A DNA stretch of 64,000 nt, taken from contig CACIWZ010000001.1 of NCBI GenBank assembly GCA_902590505.1, positions 124,001-188,000 of the forward strand. Direction: 5' to 3'. The translations under genes were made by a program, and so were the position numbers. The stretch comes from an uncultured Pelagibacteraceae bacterium. GTDB taxonomy: Bacteria; Pseudomonadota; Alphaproteobacteria; Pelagibacterales; Pelagibacteraceae. Below are positions 18,249 through 27,611 of the stretch, in pieces. Within the stretch, counting starts at the first letter, position 1; the number at the start of each line of letters is the position of its first letter. Below the pieces are notes generated by a model, which was not told the DNA's origin, did no database searches, and worked only from the letters and a program-made list of their open reading frames with translations.

Positions 18249-18901
18249 GTCAATTAGTTTTTAAATTTCCTTTTAAAACAAAATATTTTGAGCAAGATTT
18301 TTATGTCTCAAGTAATAATTTTTCAGCCTACAAACTTATCGAAAGTTGGCCCAAATGGAACGAAAAATGGTTAAATATTTTTGGTGTACCCGGTTCAGGT
18401 AAAACTCATTTATCAAAAATTCTTGAAAAAAAAATCAACAAAATAAAAATCGTTGAAGCGAAAAAAATTAATGACAATACAATTTCAAATCTGAACAACT
18501 TAGAGTGCCTAATTATTGATAATTTTAATAATAATATTAATGAAAAATTATTATATTCAATACTTAATCATTCAAAACAATTAGAAAATTTTGTTTTAAT
18601 TAATAGCGTAAAGCCCTTAAATCAAATTGAATTTGAATTAAAAGATTTAAAATCTAGAATTAGTAGTTTTATTTTTATAGGCATAGATTTACCTACTGAT
18701 GAACTGTTACAAGTAATTATCTCAAAATCTTTTTCTGATAAACAAATCAACCTAAATCCAAAAATATCAGACTATATTATTAAAAATGTTGAGCGATCTT
18801 ATGATAAAATATTCAAATTTCTTAAAGATATCGATGATTTATCTTTATCTTCTGGAAAATCAATAAATATTAATTTAATAAAAAAAGTATTAGATAAATG
18901 A
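18245..18901 (+). CDS. hda: DnaA-related regulator Hda/HdaA
   Basis: AAA+ protein resembling DnaA domain III, which with the sliding clamp converts DnaA-ATP to DnaA-ADP after initiation. It has 218 residues. Walker A is [12 protein letters not shown] (about 49-60) and a Walker-B-like ECLIIDNFN follows. The start [10 protein letters not shown] includes the QLVFKF peptide that fits a clamp-binding motif (QL[SPV][LM]F type). It lies in ATGA-linked order with the DUF2066 gene before it and aspS after it. DnaA domain IV, the DNA-binding part, is absent as expected. Confidence 0.85.
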   Translation: MSQLVFKFPFKTKYFEQDFYVSSNNFSAYKLIESWPKWNEKWLNIFGVPGSGKTHLSKILEKKINKIKIVEAKKINDNTISNLNNLECLIIDNFNNNINEKLLYSILNHSKQLENFVLINSVKPLNQIEFELKDLKSRISSFIFIGIDLPTDELLQVIISKSFSDKQINLNPKISDYIIKNVERSYDKIFKFLKDIDDLSLSSGKSININLIKKVLDK

Positions 18902-20685
18902 ATAAATATAGAACTCATAATTGTGCAGAATTAGACGAGACTAACATTGATAAAACAATTACATTATCAGGATGGCTTCATAGAAAAAGAGACCATGGAA
19001 ATTTATTATTTATAGATCTTCGAGATCACTATGGTTTGACTCAATGTGTAATTGAAAATAATAATAAATTTTTTTCTATTTTAGAAAAAATCAAAGCCGA
19101 GTCTGTTTTGAAGGTTTCTGGAAAAGTAATTAAGCGTGAAAAAGGAACAGAAAATTTAGAATTAAAAACTGGAAAAATAGAGGTTGCTATAGAGTCGCTC
19201 GAAGTTTTATCGGACGCAAAAGAATTACCAATGCCAGTTTTTGGTGAACAGGACTACCCAGAAGATATTAGATTAAAATACAGATTTTTAGATCTTAGAA
19301 GAGATGAGATGCACCATAATATTATTTTGAGATCAAAAGTAATTTCTTTTATTAGAGAGGAAATGCTTAAAATAGGATTTTTAGAATTCCAAACCCCAAT
19401 ACTAACCTCGTCTAGCCCAGAAGGTGCAAGAGACTTTTTAGTTCCAAGTAGATTGAATCCAGGTAAATTTTATGCTCTACCCCAAGCACCTCAACAGTTT
19501 AAGCAACTAATCATGGTTTCTGGATTCGATAAATATTTTCAAATTGCTCCATGTTTTAGAGATGAAGACGCAAGAGCTGACAGGAGTCCGGGGGAATTTT
19601 ATCAATTAGACTTAGAAATGTCATTTGTAGAGCAAGAAGATGTATTTCAAGTTGTAGAAAAATTATTAAATAATGTATTTAAAAAATTTTCAAACAAAAA
19701 TATTAAATCGACGAAGTTTCCAAGAATTCCTTATAAAGAAGCTATGCAAAAATATGGTACAGATAAGCCAGACCTAAGAAATCCTTTGATAATTCATGAT
19801 GTAACGGAAATTTTTTCAAGAGATGATGTAAAGTTCGATATATTTAAAAAACTTGTTAAATCTGGTTCTTTTGTGAAAGCTATATTAACTAAAAATACAA
19901 AAGATAAACCTAGAAGTTTTTTTGATAATATCGACAAATGGGCAAAAGAGCAGGGAGCTTCAGGGCTAGCTTATTTTACTTTTGAAAAAGATGAAAAAAT
20001 AACTGCAAAAGGACCAGTTGGAAAATTTTTTAGCGAAAACTCTCTTAAAGAAATAATGAAAATTTGTAATGCATCTATTGGAGATAGTTTATTTTTGTCA
20101 TGTGGAAAGGAAAAAGAACTTGAAAAAATACTGTCTATTTCAAGAGATAAGATATGCTCAGATTTAAATCTTATTAACAAAAATGAATATAGTTTTTGCT
20201 GGATTGTGGATTATCCAATGTTTGAAATAGACGAAAAAACTAATAAGATTATTTTTAGTCATAATCCTTTTTCTATGCCACAAGGAAATATTAAAGAAAT
20301 TAATTTTGATAAACCACTCAATATAAAAGCTTTCCAGTACGATATAGTATGTAATGGAATTGAGTTATCTTCTGGGGCAATAAGAAACCATATTCCAGAA
20401 TTGATGTATAAGTTATTTTCAATAGCAGGATATAGTGAAAAAAACGTTAATGAAAAATTTAGCGGTATGATAAATGCACTAAGTTATGGTGCACCACCTC
20501 ATGGAGGCATTGCACCAGGAATTGACAGAATTGTTATGCTTTTGGCTGATGAAAAAAATATAAGAGAAGTTACATTGTTTCCAATGAATCAAAATGCAGA
20601 AGATTTAATGATGAAAGCACCTTCAAAAGTTGATGAGGAACATCTTAAAGAATTGAATATAAAATTGGATCTTAAGAAAAGTTAA
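18898..20685 (+). CDS. aspS: Aspartyl-tRNA synthetase
   Basis: Charges tRNA-Asp. It has 595 residues in the long bacterial form: an anticodon-binding OB fold (1-105), the class II catalytic core with RYRFLDLRR and [24 protein letters not shown], an inserted GAD domain (about 280-410), and motif 3 in [18 protein letters not shown]. It overlaps hda by four bases and shares TTAA (20682-20685) as stop with the convergent gene. The tRNA-Asp gene itself is at 56138. Confidence 0.96.
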   Translation: MNKYRTHNCAELDETNIDKTITLSGWLHRKRDHGNLLFIDLRDHYGLTQCVIENNNKFFSILEKIKAESVLKVSGKVIKREKGTENLELKTGKIEVAIESLEVLSDAKELPMPVFGEQDYPEDIRLKYRFLDLRRDEMHHNIILRSKVISFIREEMLKIGFLEFQTPILTSSSPEGARDFLVPSRLNPGKFYALPQAPQQFKQLIMVSGFDKYFQIAPCFRDEDARADRSPGEFYQLDLEMSFVEQEDVFQVVEKLLNNVFKKFSNKNIKSTKFPRIPYKEAMQKYGTDKPDLRNPLIIHDVTEIFSRDDVKFDIFKKLVKSGSFVKAILTKNTKDKPRSFFDNIDKWAKEQGASGLAYFTFEKDEKITAKGPVGKFFSENSLKEIMKICNASIGDSLFLSCGKEKELEKILSISRDKICSDLNLINKNEYSFCWIVDYPMFEIDEKTNKIIFSHNPFSMPQGNIKEINFDKPLNIKAFQYDIVCNGIELSSGAIRNHIPELMYKLFSIAGYSEKNVNEKFSGMINALSYGAPPHGGIAPGIDRIVMLLADEKNIREVTLFPMNQNAEDLMMKAPSKVDEEHLKELNIKLDLKKS

Positions 20686-21500
20686 TTTTTTGTTTTTAAA
20701 TTAATTCTTACGTCAGATAGATCTACGAGTTTTTCCTCCAGATTACTTCTTACAAATCCTTTCGAAGTAATGTTTTTTACTATTTTAAGAAATTTGTCAT
20801 CCGAGTCGTCCCCTGATAAAGCTTTAGAACTAGCTATTGATGGTGTATGAGCTAACTCTTCTTTTCCAAGATAAGAGATTGCAAGCTCTCTAAATACATA
20901 ATCTAAAATTGAAGAAGCACTTAAGATCCTATCATTACCTATTACGTTCCCTGAAGGTTCAAATTTTGTATCAATAAAAGCGTCTACATACTCATCTAAA
21001 GGCACTCCATACTGTAAACCAAGCGAAATTGCTATTGCAAAATTATTCATCATAGCTTTTACAAGTTCACCTTCTTTGTTTGTATCGATAAAAATTTCTC
21101 CAATTTTTCCATCGTCATATTCTCCAGTATGTAAATAAACTTTATGATCACCGATCTGAGCCTTTTGAATATATCCCTTTCTTCTATCAGGCATTTTAAA
21201 TCTCGCATTACTCTTGACTTTAAAAGCAGTCATACTCTCAGCTGATATTTTTTTTTCTTTTTCAATTTTGTTAGAAATACTTTTAGGAATTGAATTATTT
21301 ATTCTTATATTTTCAGGTTTTTCTTTGCTTTCACCGCCAATTTTTTTTGTTTTTCTATTGTTCAGCTTTACATCAATAACTTCTACACTCCCATCATTTC
21401 TGTCATCTATTTTAGATAATTCTTTATCGTTTAGATCATCTAAAGTGTGGACGGTCTTAAAGGTACAAGTATAGTAAGTTTCAACAACGAATTTTTTCAT
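20682..21500 (-). CDS. Stand-alone C-terminal (TSCPD-like) piece of class II ribonucleotide reductase
   Basis: Residues about 100-230 match the end region of adenosylcobalamin-dependent Nrd[35 protein letters not shown], then [26 protein letters not shown] and [15 protein letters not shown]. The 272-residue protein has no radical-generating barrel, no B12-binding part, and only one cysteine (Cys12), so it cannot be a reductase alone. The first 95 residues are a Lys/Ser-rich linker. Class II enzymes split into two chains (NrdJa/NrdJb) are known in Pseudomonas, but no partner lies nearby. A regulatory or accessory role is possible but unproven. Confidence 0.7.
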   Translation of the reverse strand: MKKFVVETYYTCTFKTVHTLDDLNDKELSKIDDRNDGSVEVIDVKLNNRKTKKIGGESKEKPENIRINNSIPKSISNKIEKEKKISAESMTAFKVKSNARFKMPDRRKGYIQKAQIGDHKVYLHTGEYDDGKIGEIFIDTNKEGELVKAMMNNFAIAISLGLQYGVPLDEYVDAFIDTKFEPSGNVIGNDRILSASSILDYVFRELAISYLGKEELAHTPSIASSKALSGDDSDDKFLKIVKNITSKGFVRSNLEEKLVDLSDVRINLKTKN

Positions 21501-21538
21501 ATATAATTGGAATCGAATATTGATGATATATATAAAAT

Positions 21539-21579
21539 ACTATAAGTGTCTATCCTATAATTATACAATTGTTAATTGT
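21539..21579. promoter_or_regulatory. Candidate divergent promoter and palindrome upstream of the NDUFA12 gene
   Basis: Within the 98-base divergent gap, a leftward candidate is TTGTAT (21568-21563), 18 bases, then TATAGT (21544-21539). A rightward TATAAT lies at 21556-21561. It is followed directly by the perfect inverted repeat ACAATT-GTT-AATTGT (21565-21579), 20 bases before the NDUFA12 ATG, where a repressor or a short hairpin could act. All are inferred from sequence only. Confidence 0.3.
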
Positions 21580-21598
21580 GTGGATTTAAAATTTTAAA

Positions 21599-21952
21599 AT
21601 GAGCTTTAAAATAATTTTTACTTGGTGGAATAAACAAACTTTAGGAACTTTTCTTAAAACTTTATTTACTGGGATTTACGTTGGCAAGGATGAATTTGGT
21701 AACAAATATTATAAAAATAAAAAAAATGAAAGGTGGGTGATTTATTCAAAGGATATTGAAGCTACAAAAATTACTTCTGATTGGTATCTATGGATGCATC
21801 ATACAATCGATAAAATTCCAGTTGAAAAAGAGAAAAATAAATATATTTGGCAAAAAAACCATAAAGAAAACAAAACTGGTACTAAAGAAAGCCACAAACC
21901 TATAAGAATTAGAAAAAACAATGTACAAAAAAAATATGAAACTTGGAAATAA
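21599..21952 (+). CDS. NDUFA12-like accessory subunit of respiratory Complex I
   Basis: Homologue of the mitochondrial Complex I accessory protein NDUFA12 (B17.2), which alphaproteobacterial Complex I also carries. It has 117 residues. The hallmark pattern is present: WWNKQTLGTF, GTKYY-type strand (VGKDEFGNKYYKN), RWVIYSKDIEATKITSDWYLWMHHTIDKIP, and a Trp/Pro-containing tail. It lies far from the nuo operon (56380 onward) in this window, next to the DUF2155 gene and accCB as in other Alphaproteobacteria. Confidence 0.88.
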   Translation: MSFKIIFTWWNKQTLGTFLKTLFTGIYVGKDEFGNKYYKNKKNERWVIYSKDIEATKITSDWYLWMHHTIDKIPVEKEKNKYIWQKNHKENKTGTKESHKPIRIRKNNVQKKYETWK

Positions 21953-22454
21953 AACTTTAATTTTATTAATCAAATTTTTTTTTTTAATTACATATAATTT
22001 ATATGGAAACGAGGAAATTTCAACATCACAATTGATCAATATTGAAAAAATTAAACCAAGCTTTGAAGAAGTTGAGGAAAAAAATGAGTCCTCACTTCAA
22101 AATCAAAAAGATAAAGACATCAAACAAAAGAGAAAAACAATTAAAAAGCTTAATTCTTCGCATGCAATTTTAGTCGGATTAGATAAAATAACAGCAAAAT
22201 CTTCAGAAATTTTAGTAAATTTAAACGAGACAAAAACTTTTGGCCCTCTTGAAATTAAAATTTTGAAATGTAAAAAAGTCAAAGCAAATAATAGAATTAA
22301 CGATGTTGCATATATGCAAGTAAAAGACTTAACTAAGACTGAAAATGAAAAAGTCTTTATTTTTAATGGTTGGACGTTTTCGGAAGATCCAAATTTAACA
22401 CCATTCGATCATGCAATTTATGATATACAACTATTAAACTGTTATAATACTTAA
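21921..22454 (+). CDS. DUF2155 family secreted protein
   Basis: Function unknown. It has 177 residues, with a signal-peptide-like N-terminus (KTLILLIKFFFLITYNLYG), a charged linker (about 35-75), and a DUF2155 core with LVGLDKITAKS, FGPLEIKILKCKK, EKVFIFNGWTFSEDPNLTPFDHAIYDIQLLNC. Two cysteines (LKC and LNC) could form a disulfide after export. The listed ATG overlaps NDUFA12 by 32 bases; the ATG at 21936 would give a more usual signal peptide and is equally possible. It ends in TTAA shared with accC. Confidence 0.75.
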   Translation: MYKKNMKLGNKTLILLIKFFFLITYNLYGNEEISTSQLINIEKIKPSFEEVEEKNESSLQNQKDKDIKQKRKTIKKLNSSHAILVGLDKITAKSSEILVNLNETKTFGPLEIKILKCKKVKANNRINDVAYMQVKDLTKTENEKVFIFNGWTFSEDPNLTPFDHAIYDIQLLNCYNT

Positions 22455-23788
22455 AAAAATTTTTCTTTACTTAGCCAATTAGTATCAAAATCTGAGTTAA
22501 CAAATTTTTTATGTTTCAATATTTTTTTGTGCAAGTCAATTGTTGTTGTAATACCTTCAAGCACAAATTCATCAAGTGATCGAAGCGTTCTTTGAATAGC
22601 TTCTGTTCTGTTTCTTCCTTTACATATAACTTTCGCAATTAAACTATCGTAAAATGGTGTAATTTTACATCCTTGAAATATTGAACCATCAACCCTTGTT
22701 CTAAACCCTGAAGGCTGATGACAAACACTTATGGTACCTGGACTAGGTTGAAAATCCATTGCAGGATTCTCAGCATTAATTCTACATTCTATCGAATGAC
22801 CTCTCGGATTTATATCGCTTTGTTTTAAAGCTGTTTCTCCAGTATATGCTATCCATAATTGCTCCTTAACAATATCAATACCAGTCTGAACTTCAGTAAC
22901 AGGATGTTCAACTTGTACTCTTGTATTCATTTCTAGAAAATAAAATTTTCCATCCTCATAAATAAATTCTACTGTTCCTGCACCCTCATAATTAATTTTT
23001 TCAACCATTTCTACTGTTTTTTTTAAAAGATCTTTTCTCTGATCTTCGGTAAGAACTGGGCTAGGAGTTTCCTCAATAAGTTTTTGATGTCTTCTTTGTA
23101 CTGAGCAGTCTCTTTCACCCAAGTGAACAGTTCTATTTTTACCTGACATTATTTGAACTTCTATGTGTCTTGGGTTTTTAAAATATTTTTCAATATATAG
23201 TTCATCATTTCCAAAAAATTTTTTTGCCTCAGTCTTAGCAGTTAAAAACATATTTTCTAATTCGTTATCTTGATTAACTATTTTCATACCTTTTCCACCA
23301 CCTCCACCAGCTGCTTTAATCAATATGGGATATCCTATTTCTCTTGCAATAGATTTTGCTTCATCCAAAGATTTTACACCCCCTTCAGATCCTTCAATAA
23401 CAGGAAGACCGTACTTTTTTGCAATTCTTTTTGCCTCAATTTTATCTCCCATTTTAGAAATGATATCAGCACTAGGTCCAATAAATTTAATTCCGTGTTT
23501 TTGTACAATTTCTGAAAATTTAGAATTCTCAGATAAAAATCCATATCCTGGATGAATTGCTTCTGCTCCGGTCAGATCAACAGCAGACATAATTGCTGAA
23601 ATATTTAAGTAACTATTCTGAGGTTGATGAGAACCAACACAAACACTTTCATCAGCTAATCTAACATGCATAGAGTCAGAGTCTACATCAGAATGAATTG
23701 CAACGGTTTGTATTCCCCATTCTTTACATGCCCTTATAACTCTAACAGCTATTTCACCTCTGTTAGCAATTAAAACTTTTTTAAACAT
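22451..23788 (-). CDS. accC: Acetyl-CoA carboxylase, biotin carboxylase subunit
   Basis: Carboxylates the biotin on AccB, the first half-reaction of malonyl-CoA formation. It has 445 residues. Seen: FKKVLIANRGEIAVRVIRACKE, the ATP-grasp loop AAGGGGGKGMKIV, the ERDCSVQRRHQKLIEE block, and EMNTRVQVEHPVTE. It lies six bases after accB. Its stop shares TTAA with the DUF2155 gene. Product feeds fabD of the same window. Confidence 0.97.
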   Translation of the reverse strand: MFKKVLIANRGEIAVRVIRACKEWGIQTVAIHSDVDSDSMHVRLADESVCVGSHQPQNSYLNISAIMSAVDLTGAEAIHPGYGFLSENSKFSEIVQKHGIKFIGPSADIISKMGDKIEAKRIAKKYGLPVIEGSEGGVKSLDEAKSIAREIGYPILIKAAGGGGGKGMKIVNQDNELENMFLTAKTEAKKFFGNDELYIEKYFKNPRHIEVQIMSGKNRTVHLGERDCSVQRRHQKLIEETPSPVLTEDQRKDLLKKTVEMVEKINYEGAGTVEFIYEDGKFYFLEMNTRVQVEHPVTEVQTGIDIVKEQLWIAYTGETALKQSDINPRGHSIECRINAENPAMDFQPSPGTISVCHQPSGFRTRVDGSIFQGCKITPFYDSLIAKVICKGRNRTEAIQRTLRSLDEFVLEGITTTIDLHKKILKHKKFVNSDFDTNWLSKEKFF

Positions 23789-23794
23789 TATTTT

Positions 23795-24220
23795 TTATTT
23801 TAGAAGAACTAGTGTTTGACCAAATTCAACTGGTTGGCCGTCTTCGACTAAAACTTTTTTAACTTCCCCGTCACTTGTGGAAGGAACATGATTCATTGTT
23901 TTCATTGCTTCAACAATCATAATAGTTTGACCTTTTTTCACTTTATCTCCAACATTAACAAATTTTTTTGCACCTGGTTCAGGCGCTAGGTAAGCTGTGC
24001 CTATTATTGGAGATTTGACTCTTATTCCATCAGTGGTGTCCGATGTATTTAAAACAGCTTTATTAGGAGAAACCATAGCGCTCGACTTTGATTGTTCTAT
24101 CGCTTTAGAAGCTTTAGAAACTTTTATTTTAGTTTGCCCTTCTTGATATTCAAGTTCTGTTAAACCAAATTCTTTTAAGTTATCAACTAATTCTTTAATT
24201 AATTTTTTATCTATCTTCAT
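23795..24220 (-). CDS. accB: Acetyl-CoA carboxylase, biotin carboxyl carrier protein
   Basis: Carries the carboxybiotin between the two carboxylase activities. It has 141 residues, with an N-terminal helix, a flexible Ala/Ser/Lys linker (about 35-65), and a biotinyl domain with the attachment lysine Lys107 in VEAMKTMN. It overlaps aroQ by 14 bases and lies directly before accC. Confidence 0.96.
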   Translation of the reverse strand: MKIDKKLIKELVDNLKEFGLTELEYQEGQTKIKVSKASKAIEQSKSSAMVSPNKAVLNTSDTTDGIRVKSPIIGTAYLAPEPGAKKFVNVGDKVKKGQTIMIVEAMKTMNHVPSTSDGEVKKVLVEDGQPVEFGQTLVLLK

Positions 24221-24653
24221 TATTTAAATACTTTATCATTGCATTCAGAGCCATTATATAGCCATCAGTTCCGAAACCACAAATTACTCCATTAGCAACA
24301 TTACTAATTAGAGATTTATGCCTGAATTCCTCTCTATTGTAAATATTACTTATATGCAATTCAATAATTGGTAACTTTAATATTTTTAAAGCATCATGTA
24401 TTGCAACTGATGTATGCGTATATCCACCAGCATTAATAATCAGGCCATCTTGATCTTTTCTAGATTCTTGAATTTTTTCTACTAACTCCCCTTCAATATT
24501 TGACTGAAAAAAGGATATTTTTAAATTATTCTCTCCAGCAAACTCTTCACAACTTTTTTCAACATCTTTTAAAGTGGAGTCACCGTATTGGCTTTTTTCT
24601 CTCTCACCTAAAAGGTTGAGATTTGGTCCATTAAGAATTATAATTTTTTTCAT
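24207..24653 (-). CDS. aroQ: 3-dehydroquinate dehydratase, type II
   Basis: Third step of the shikimate route to aromatic amino acids. It has 148 residues. Seen: ILNGPNLNLLGERE with the catalytic-loop arginine and following QYG tyrosine, NAGGYTHTSVAIHDAL with active-site Asn and His, and the EXH block ELHISNIYNREEFRHKS. It is the first gene of aroQ-accB-accC. Its start is only 33 bases from the divergent thiS ATG. Confidence 0.96.
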   Translation of the reverse strand: MKKIIILNGPNLNLLGEREKSQYGDSTLKDVEKSCEEFAGENNLKISFFQSNIEGELVEKIQESRKDQDGLIINAGGYTHTSVAIHDALKILKLPIIELHISNIYNREEFRHKSLISNVANGVICGFGTDGYIMALNAMIKYLNNEDR

Positions 24654-24686
24654 CGTTAATTATTAGTATCATTGATTAGCTCAATT

Positions 24687-24890
24687 ATGGCAAAAATACA
24701 ATTAAATGGAAAAAAGATTACAATCAATTCTAAATCTTCAATTCAAGATTTGCTTAAAAAATATAACTTAATCAATAAAAAAATTGCTATCGAGCTTAAT
24801 GGTATAATTATTCCAAAAATCAAATTTAAAAAAAAATATTTGAAGAATAAGGATAAAGTTGAGGTAGTACATTTTATAGGGGGAGGTTAG
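24687..24890 (+). CDS. thiS: Thiamine sulfur-carrier protein ThiS
   Basis: Ubiquitin-like protein that donates sulfur as a C-terminal thiocarboxylate for the thiazole ring. The ATG at 24687 (67 residues, MAKIQLNGK) fits the family better than the in-frame TTG at 24672. The essential C-terminal Gly-Gly is present (HFIGGG). It overlaps thiG by one base, matching its use as ThiG's sulfur donor. The activating enzyme ThiF is not in the window. Confidence 0.93.
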   Translation: MAKIQLNGKKITINSKSSIQDLLKKYNLINKKIAIELNGIIIPKIKFKKKYLKNKDKVEVVHFIGGG

Positions 24891-25660
24891 TGAAAGATAT
24901 ATTTAAAGTTGCTAATAAAAAACTCAAATCTAGATTAATTGTGGGGACTGGGAAATATAAAAATTTTCAAGAAACTGCTAAAGCTGTTGAGGCTTCAGGC
25001 GCAGACATGGTTACCGTAGCAGTTAGAAGAGTAAATATTTTAGATAAAAAAAAACCCATATTAACAGATTACCTTAATCCAAAAAAAATAATTTTTTTAC
25101 CGAATACAGCTGGTTGTTTTAATTCATCTGATGCATTAAGAACCTTAAGACTCGCAAGAGAAATGGGAGGGTGGAAACTAGTTAAATTAGAAGTATTAGG
25201 AGATAAAAAAACTTTGTACCCAAATATGATTGAAACAGTTAAATCAACGAAAATTCTAACAAAAGAAGGATTCAAAGTAATGGTTTATTGCACTGATGAT
25301 CCTTTGTTAGCAAAAAAATTAGAAGATAATGGTGCTGTAGCGATTATGCCTTTAGCTTCGCCAATAGGATCTGGGTTAGGATTACAAAATAAAATTAATA
25401 TTTCTATGATTATAAAACAATCAAAAGTACCAGTGATTGTGGATGCAGGTATAGGCACAGCCTCAGACGCAACGGTAGCCATGGAACTTGGTTGCGATGG
25501 TGTATTAATTAATAGCGCTATTGCAATGGCAAAAAAACCCATCTTAATGGCGAAAGCTTTTAAAGATGCGGTTATCTCAGGACGTAATTCTTATTTAGCA
25601 GGCAGGATGGAAAAAAATTATATAGCTTCTCCAAGCTCTCCTACTAAAGGTTTAATTTAA
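24890..25660 (+). CDS. thiG: Thiazole synthase ThiG
   Basis: Condenses deoxyxylulose phosphate with the ThiS sulfur and a glycine-derived imine to form the thiazole of thiamine. It has 256 residues and starts with GTG inside the thiS stop (TTAGTG). Seen: [43 protein letters not shown] with the Schiff-base lysine region, and the phosphate-binding [14 protein letters not shown]11 bacteria are known to need the pyrimidine half of thiamine from outside, and thiazole synthesis fits that. Its 3' end overlaps rne by nine bases. Confidence 0.95.
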   Translation: MKDIFKVANKKLKSRLIVGTGKYKNFQETAKAVEASGADMVTVAVRRVNILDKKKPILTDYLNPKKIIFLPNTAGCFNSSDALRTLRLAREMGGWKLVKLEVLGDKKTLYPNMIETVKSTKILTKEGFKVMVYCTDDPLLAKKLEDNGAVAIMPLASPIGSGLGLQNKINISMIIKQSKVPVIVDAGIGTASDATVAMELGCDGVLINSAIAMAKKPILMAKAFKDAVISGRNSYLAGRMEKNYIASPSSPTKGLI

Positions 25661-27469
25661 TTTTTTTTTTCTTCTCACCCACAAAGTTCGTAATTTTTTC
25701 TTAGTTTTTGATTTTTTTATTTCTTTCTTTTGTTTTTTAGCGTCTTTTTTTTCTTTTGATTTATCATTACTAATTTTTTTGTTAAAAATAATATTTTCAA
25801 TGTGCTCGACTTTATTTATGACTTTTTTAGATTTATTTAATAATTCAATCTTATATTCAGGTATAACAAGTTGCTCAGTAGAAATTAACTCAATTTTGAA
25901 AGAATATTTTTTTTGGAAATATTTTAATTCATCAATTAAATTTTTTTCCATGTTAGTCTTAATTTTTTCTGGAATATATGCTTTAATAATTTTTACTTTT
26001 TCAGTAAATGCTAAATATTGTATTTTCTTTAAAATTTTTTGAGAAAAAGATCCGAGAGAAAGTTGAGTTTCCCATTTTATCGAACCTTCTCTGAGCCTTT
26101 GACGAGTCATCTCAAGTAAACCAAAACTACTTATCCTTCCAATCTGTATTCTAGCTCTATCTTTTCTGATACTTTCTCTCATTTTTTTTTCGACTGTCCT
26201 TTTATTATAAAAGTTCATCATATCGATAAAGTCGATTACTATTAATCCTGATAAGTCTCTCAACTTAATTTGATGGGCTATTTCTTCAGCGGCTTCTAAA
26301 TTCGTATTTAAAGCCGTTTTCTCAATATTAATTTGTTTTGTAGATTGACCAGAATTTATGTCTATAGAAACTAAAGCTTCAGTAGGATTTATTACAATAT
26401 AACCTCCGGACTTTAGTTTAACTGTTGGTTCAAAAATATTGTTTAATTCTTTTTCTAAATTAGCAAAATGAAAAAGAGGTATTTTACCTCTATATTTTTT
26501 TATATTTTTTACACTTTTTGGCATTAATTCTTTCATAAATTTTTTTGCTTTTTGATAAGCTTCATTTCCTTCAACATAAACATTTTTGGTTTCGTTATCG
26601 TAAGTATCTCTTAAAGTTCTTTTAATTATATCTCCCTCCTCATATACTAAAGAGGGCGCATTGGAGTCTAAAGCTCTGTCCTTAATTTCATCCCAAGTTT
26701 TTAAAGTATTTTGAAAATCCTTTTCAATTTCATTTTTTGACTTATTTGATCCAGCTGTTCTTACAATAACACCCATGCTAGTTGGTATACTTATTTCATT
26801 TAATATGTTTCTAATTTTTTGTCTGTCAGAAGAACTAAAAATTTTTCTAGAAATTCCGCCTCCTTTTGGAGTATTAGGCATAAGAACAATATATTTTCCA
26901 GCTAATGAAATAAAAGTGGTTAGAGCGGCTCCTTTTTGGCCCCTTTCTTCTTTGATGACTTGAATTAATACTACCTGTCCAGGTTTTATTACTTCCTGAA
27001 TTTTATAACGTCTTATACCGAATGACGATTTTATTTCTTCTCTATACTGTTTTTTTTCGTTTTCATTACTTTTTAACATACTTCCATTTTCTAATTTATT
27101 ACTTTCAGGTTGCGAAATGTTTGTTTCCAACTGATTATTTTCTTGTGTTTCACCATCATTTTTATTTTTGAGTTGTTCTCTAATTTGTTCCTCTGCTTCT
27201 TTTAATTTTTCTTTATCTTCCGATGGAATTTGGTAATAGTCAGACTGTATATCATTAAAAGCAAGAAACCCGTGTCTCTCTCTACCAAAATTTACAAATG
27301 CTGCCTGTAAGGATGGCTCGACTCTGCTGATGGTGCCTAAATAAATATTATTTTTAAAATTTACGTTATTGCTATCTTCAAATTCATATTCTTCAATTGA
27401 ATAAGCTGATTTAAGAACAATTCGAGTTTCGTTTGGATGCGATGCATCAATATATAAATTTTTTTCCAT
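25652..27469 (-). CDS. rne: Ribonuclease E/G without zinc-link cysteines
   Basis: Endoribonuclease of mRNA decay and RNA maturation. It has 605 residues. It has an N-terminal S1 domain (about 35-170) interrupted by a Gln/Asn/Glu-rich insert, the 5' sensor region, and the DNase-I-like core with catalytic aspartates in SIDINSG and LIVIDFID. Where family members have the CPxCxG zinc-link after [10 protein letters not shown], this protein reads [11 protein letters not shown], and I find no cysteine anywhere in it. The long degradosome scaffold of E. coli RNase E is missing; only a Lys-rich tail ending TLWVRRKKK remains. Confidence 0.9.
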   Translation of the reverse strand: MEKNLYIDASHPNETRIVLKSAYSIEEYEFEDSNNVNFKNNIYLGTISRVEPSLQAAFVNFGRERHGFLAFNDIQSDYYQIPSEDKEKLKEAEEQIREQLKNKNDGETQENNQLETNISQPESNKLENGSMLKSNENEKKQYREEIKSSFGIRRYKIQEVIKPGQVVLIQVIKEERGQKGAALTTFISLAGKYIVLMPNTPKGGGISRKIFSSSDRQKIRNILNEISIPTSMGVIVRTAGSNKSKNEIEKDFQNTLKTWDEIKDRALDSNAPSLVYEEGDIIKRTLRDTYDNETKNVYVEGNEAYQKAKKFMKELMPKSVKNIKKYRGKIPLFHFANLEKELNNIFEPTVKLKSGGYIVINPTEALVSIDINSGQSTKQINIEKTALNTNLEAAEEIAHQIKLRDLSGLIVIDFIDMMNFYNKRTVEKKMRESIRKDRARIQIGRISSFGLLEMTRQRLREGSIKWETQLSLGSFSQKILKKIQYLAFTEKVKIIKAYIPEKIKTNMEKNLIDELKYFQKKYSFKIELISTEQLVIPEYKIELLNKSKKVINKVEHIENIIFNKKISNDKSKEKKDAKKQKKEIKKSKTKKKLRTLWVRRKKKLN

Positions 27470-27611
27470 TTTAAATGAATTCCTTTTATTTTTTTGAAAT
27501 CTGATAATTTTAAATTAGTCATAGCTTTATTTTATACAATTTTGTGAATAAATACAGATATTTAATTTATATGCCTAAAGAAAGTCTTAATTTTTAATGA
27601 TAAAATAAAGA
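27470..27611. other. Divergent intergenic region between rne and mrcA
   Basis: At 142 bases this is one of the longer gaps. It is almost entirely A/T with no good -35/-10 pair, hairpin or conserved RNA that I can recognise. It must supply the 5' leader of rne to the left and of PBP1A to the right. Confidence 0.3.

Noticed and set aside
18898-20685. Non-discriminating or archaeal-type AspRS
   Set aside because: The inserted GAD domain and length of 595 mark the ordinary bacterial form; discrimination cannot be judged from the sequence alone.
23270-23555. Plus-strand open frames within accC
   Set aside because: They are antisense to well-conserved biotin carboxylase sequence and show no family features.
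24654-24686. TPP riboswitch before thiSG
   Set aside because: Only 33 bases separate aroQ and thiS, too little for a TPP riboswitch, and no THI-box sequence is seen.
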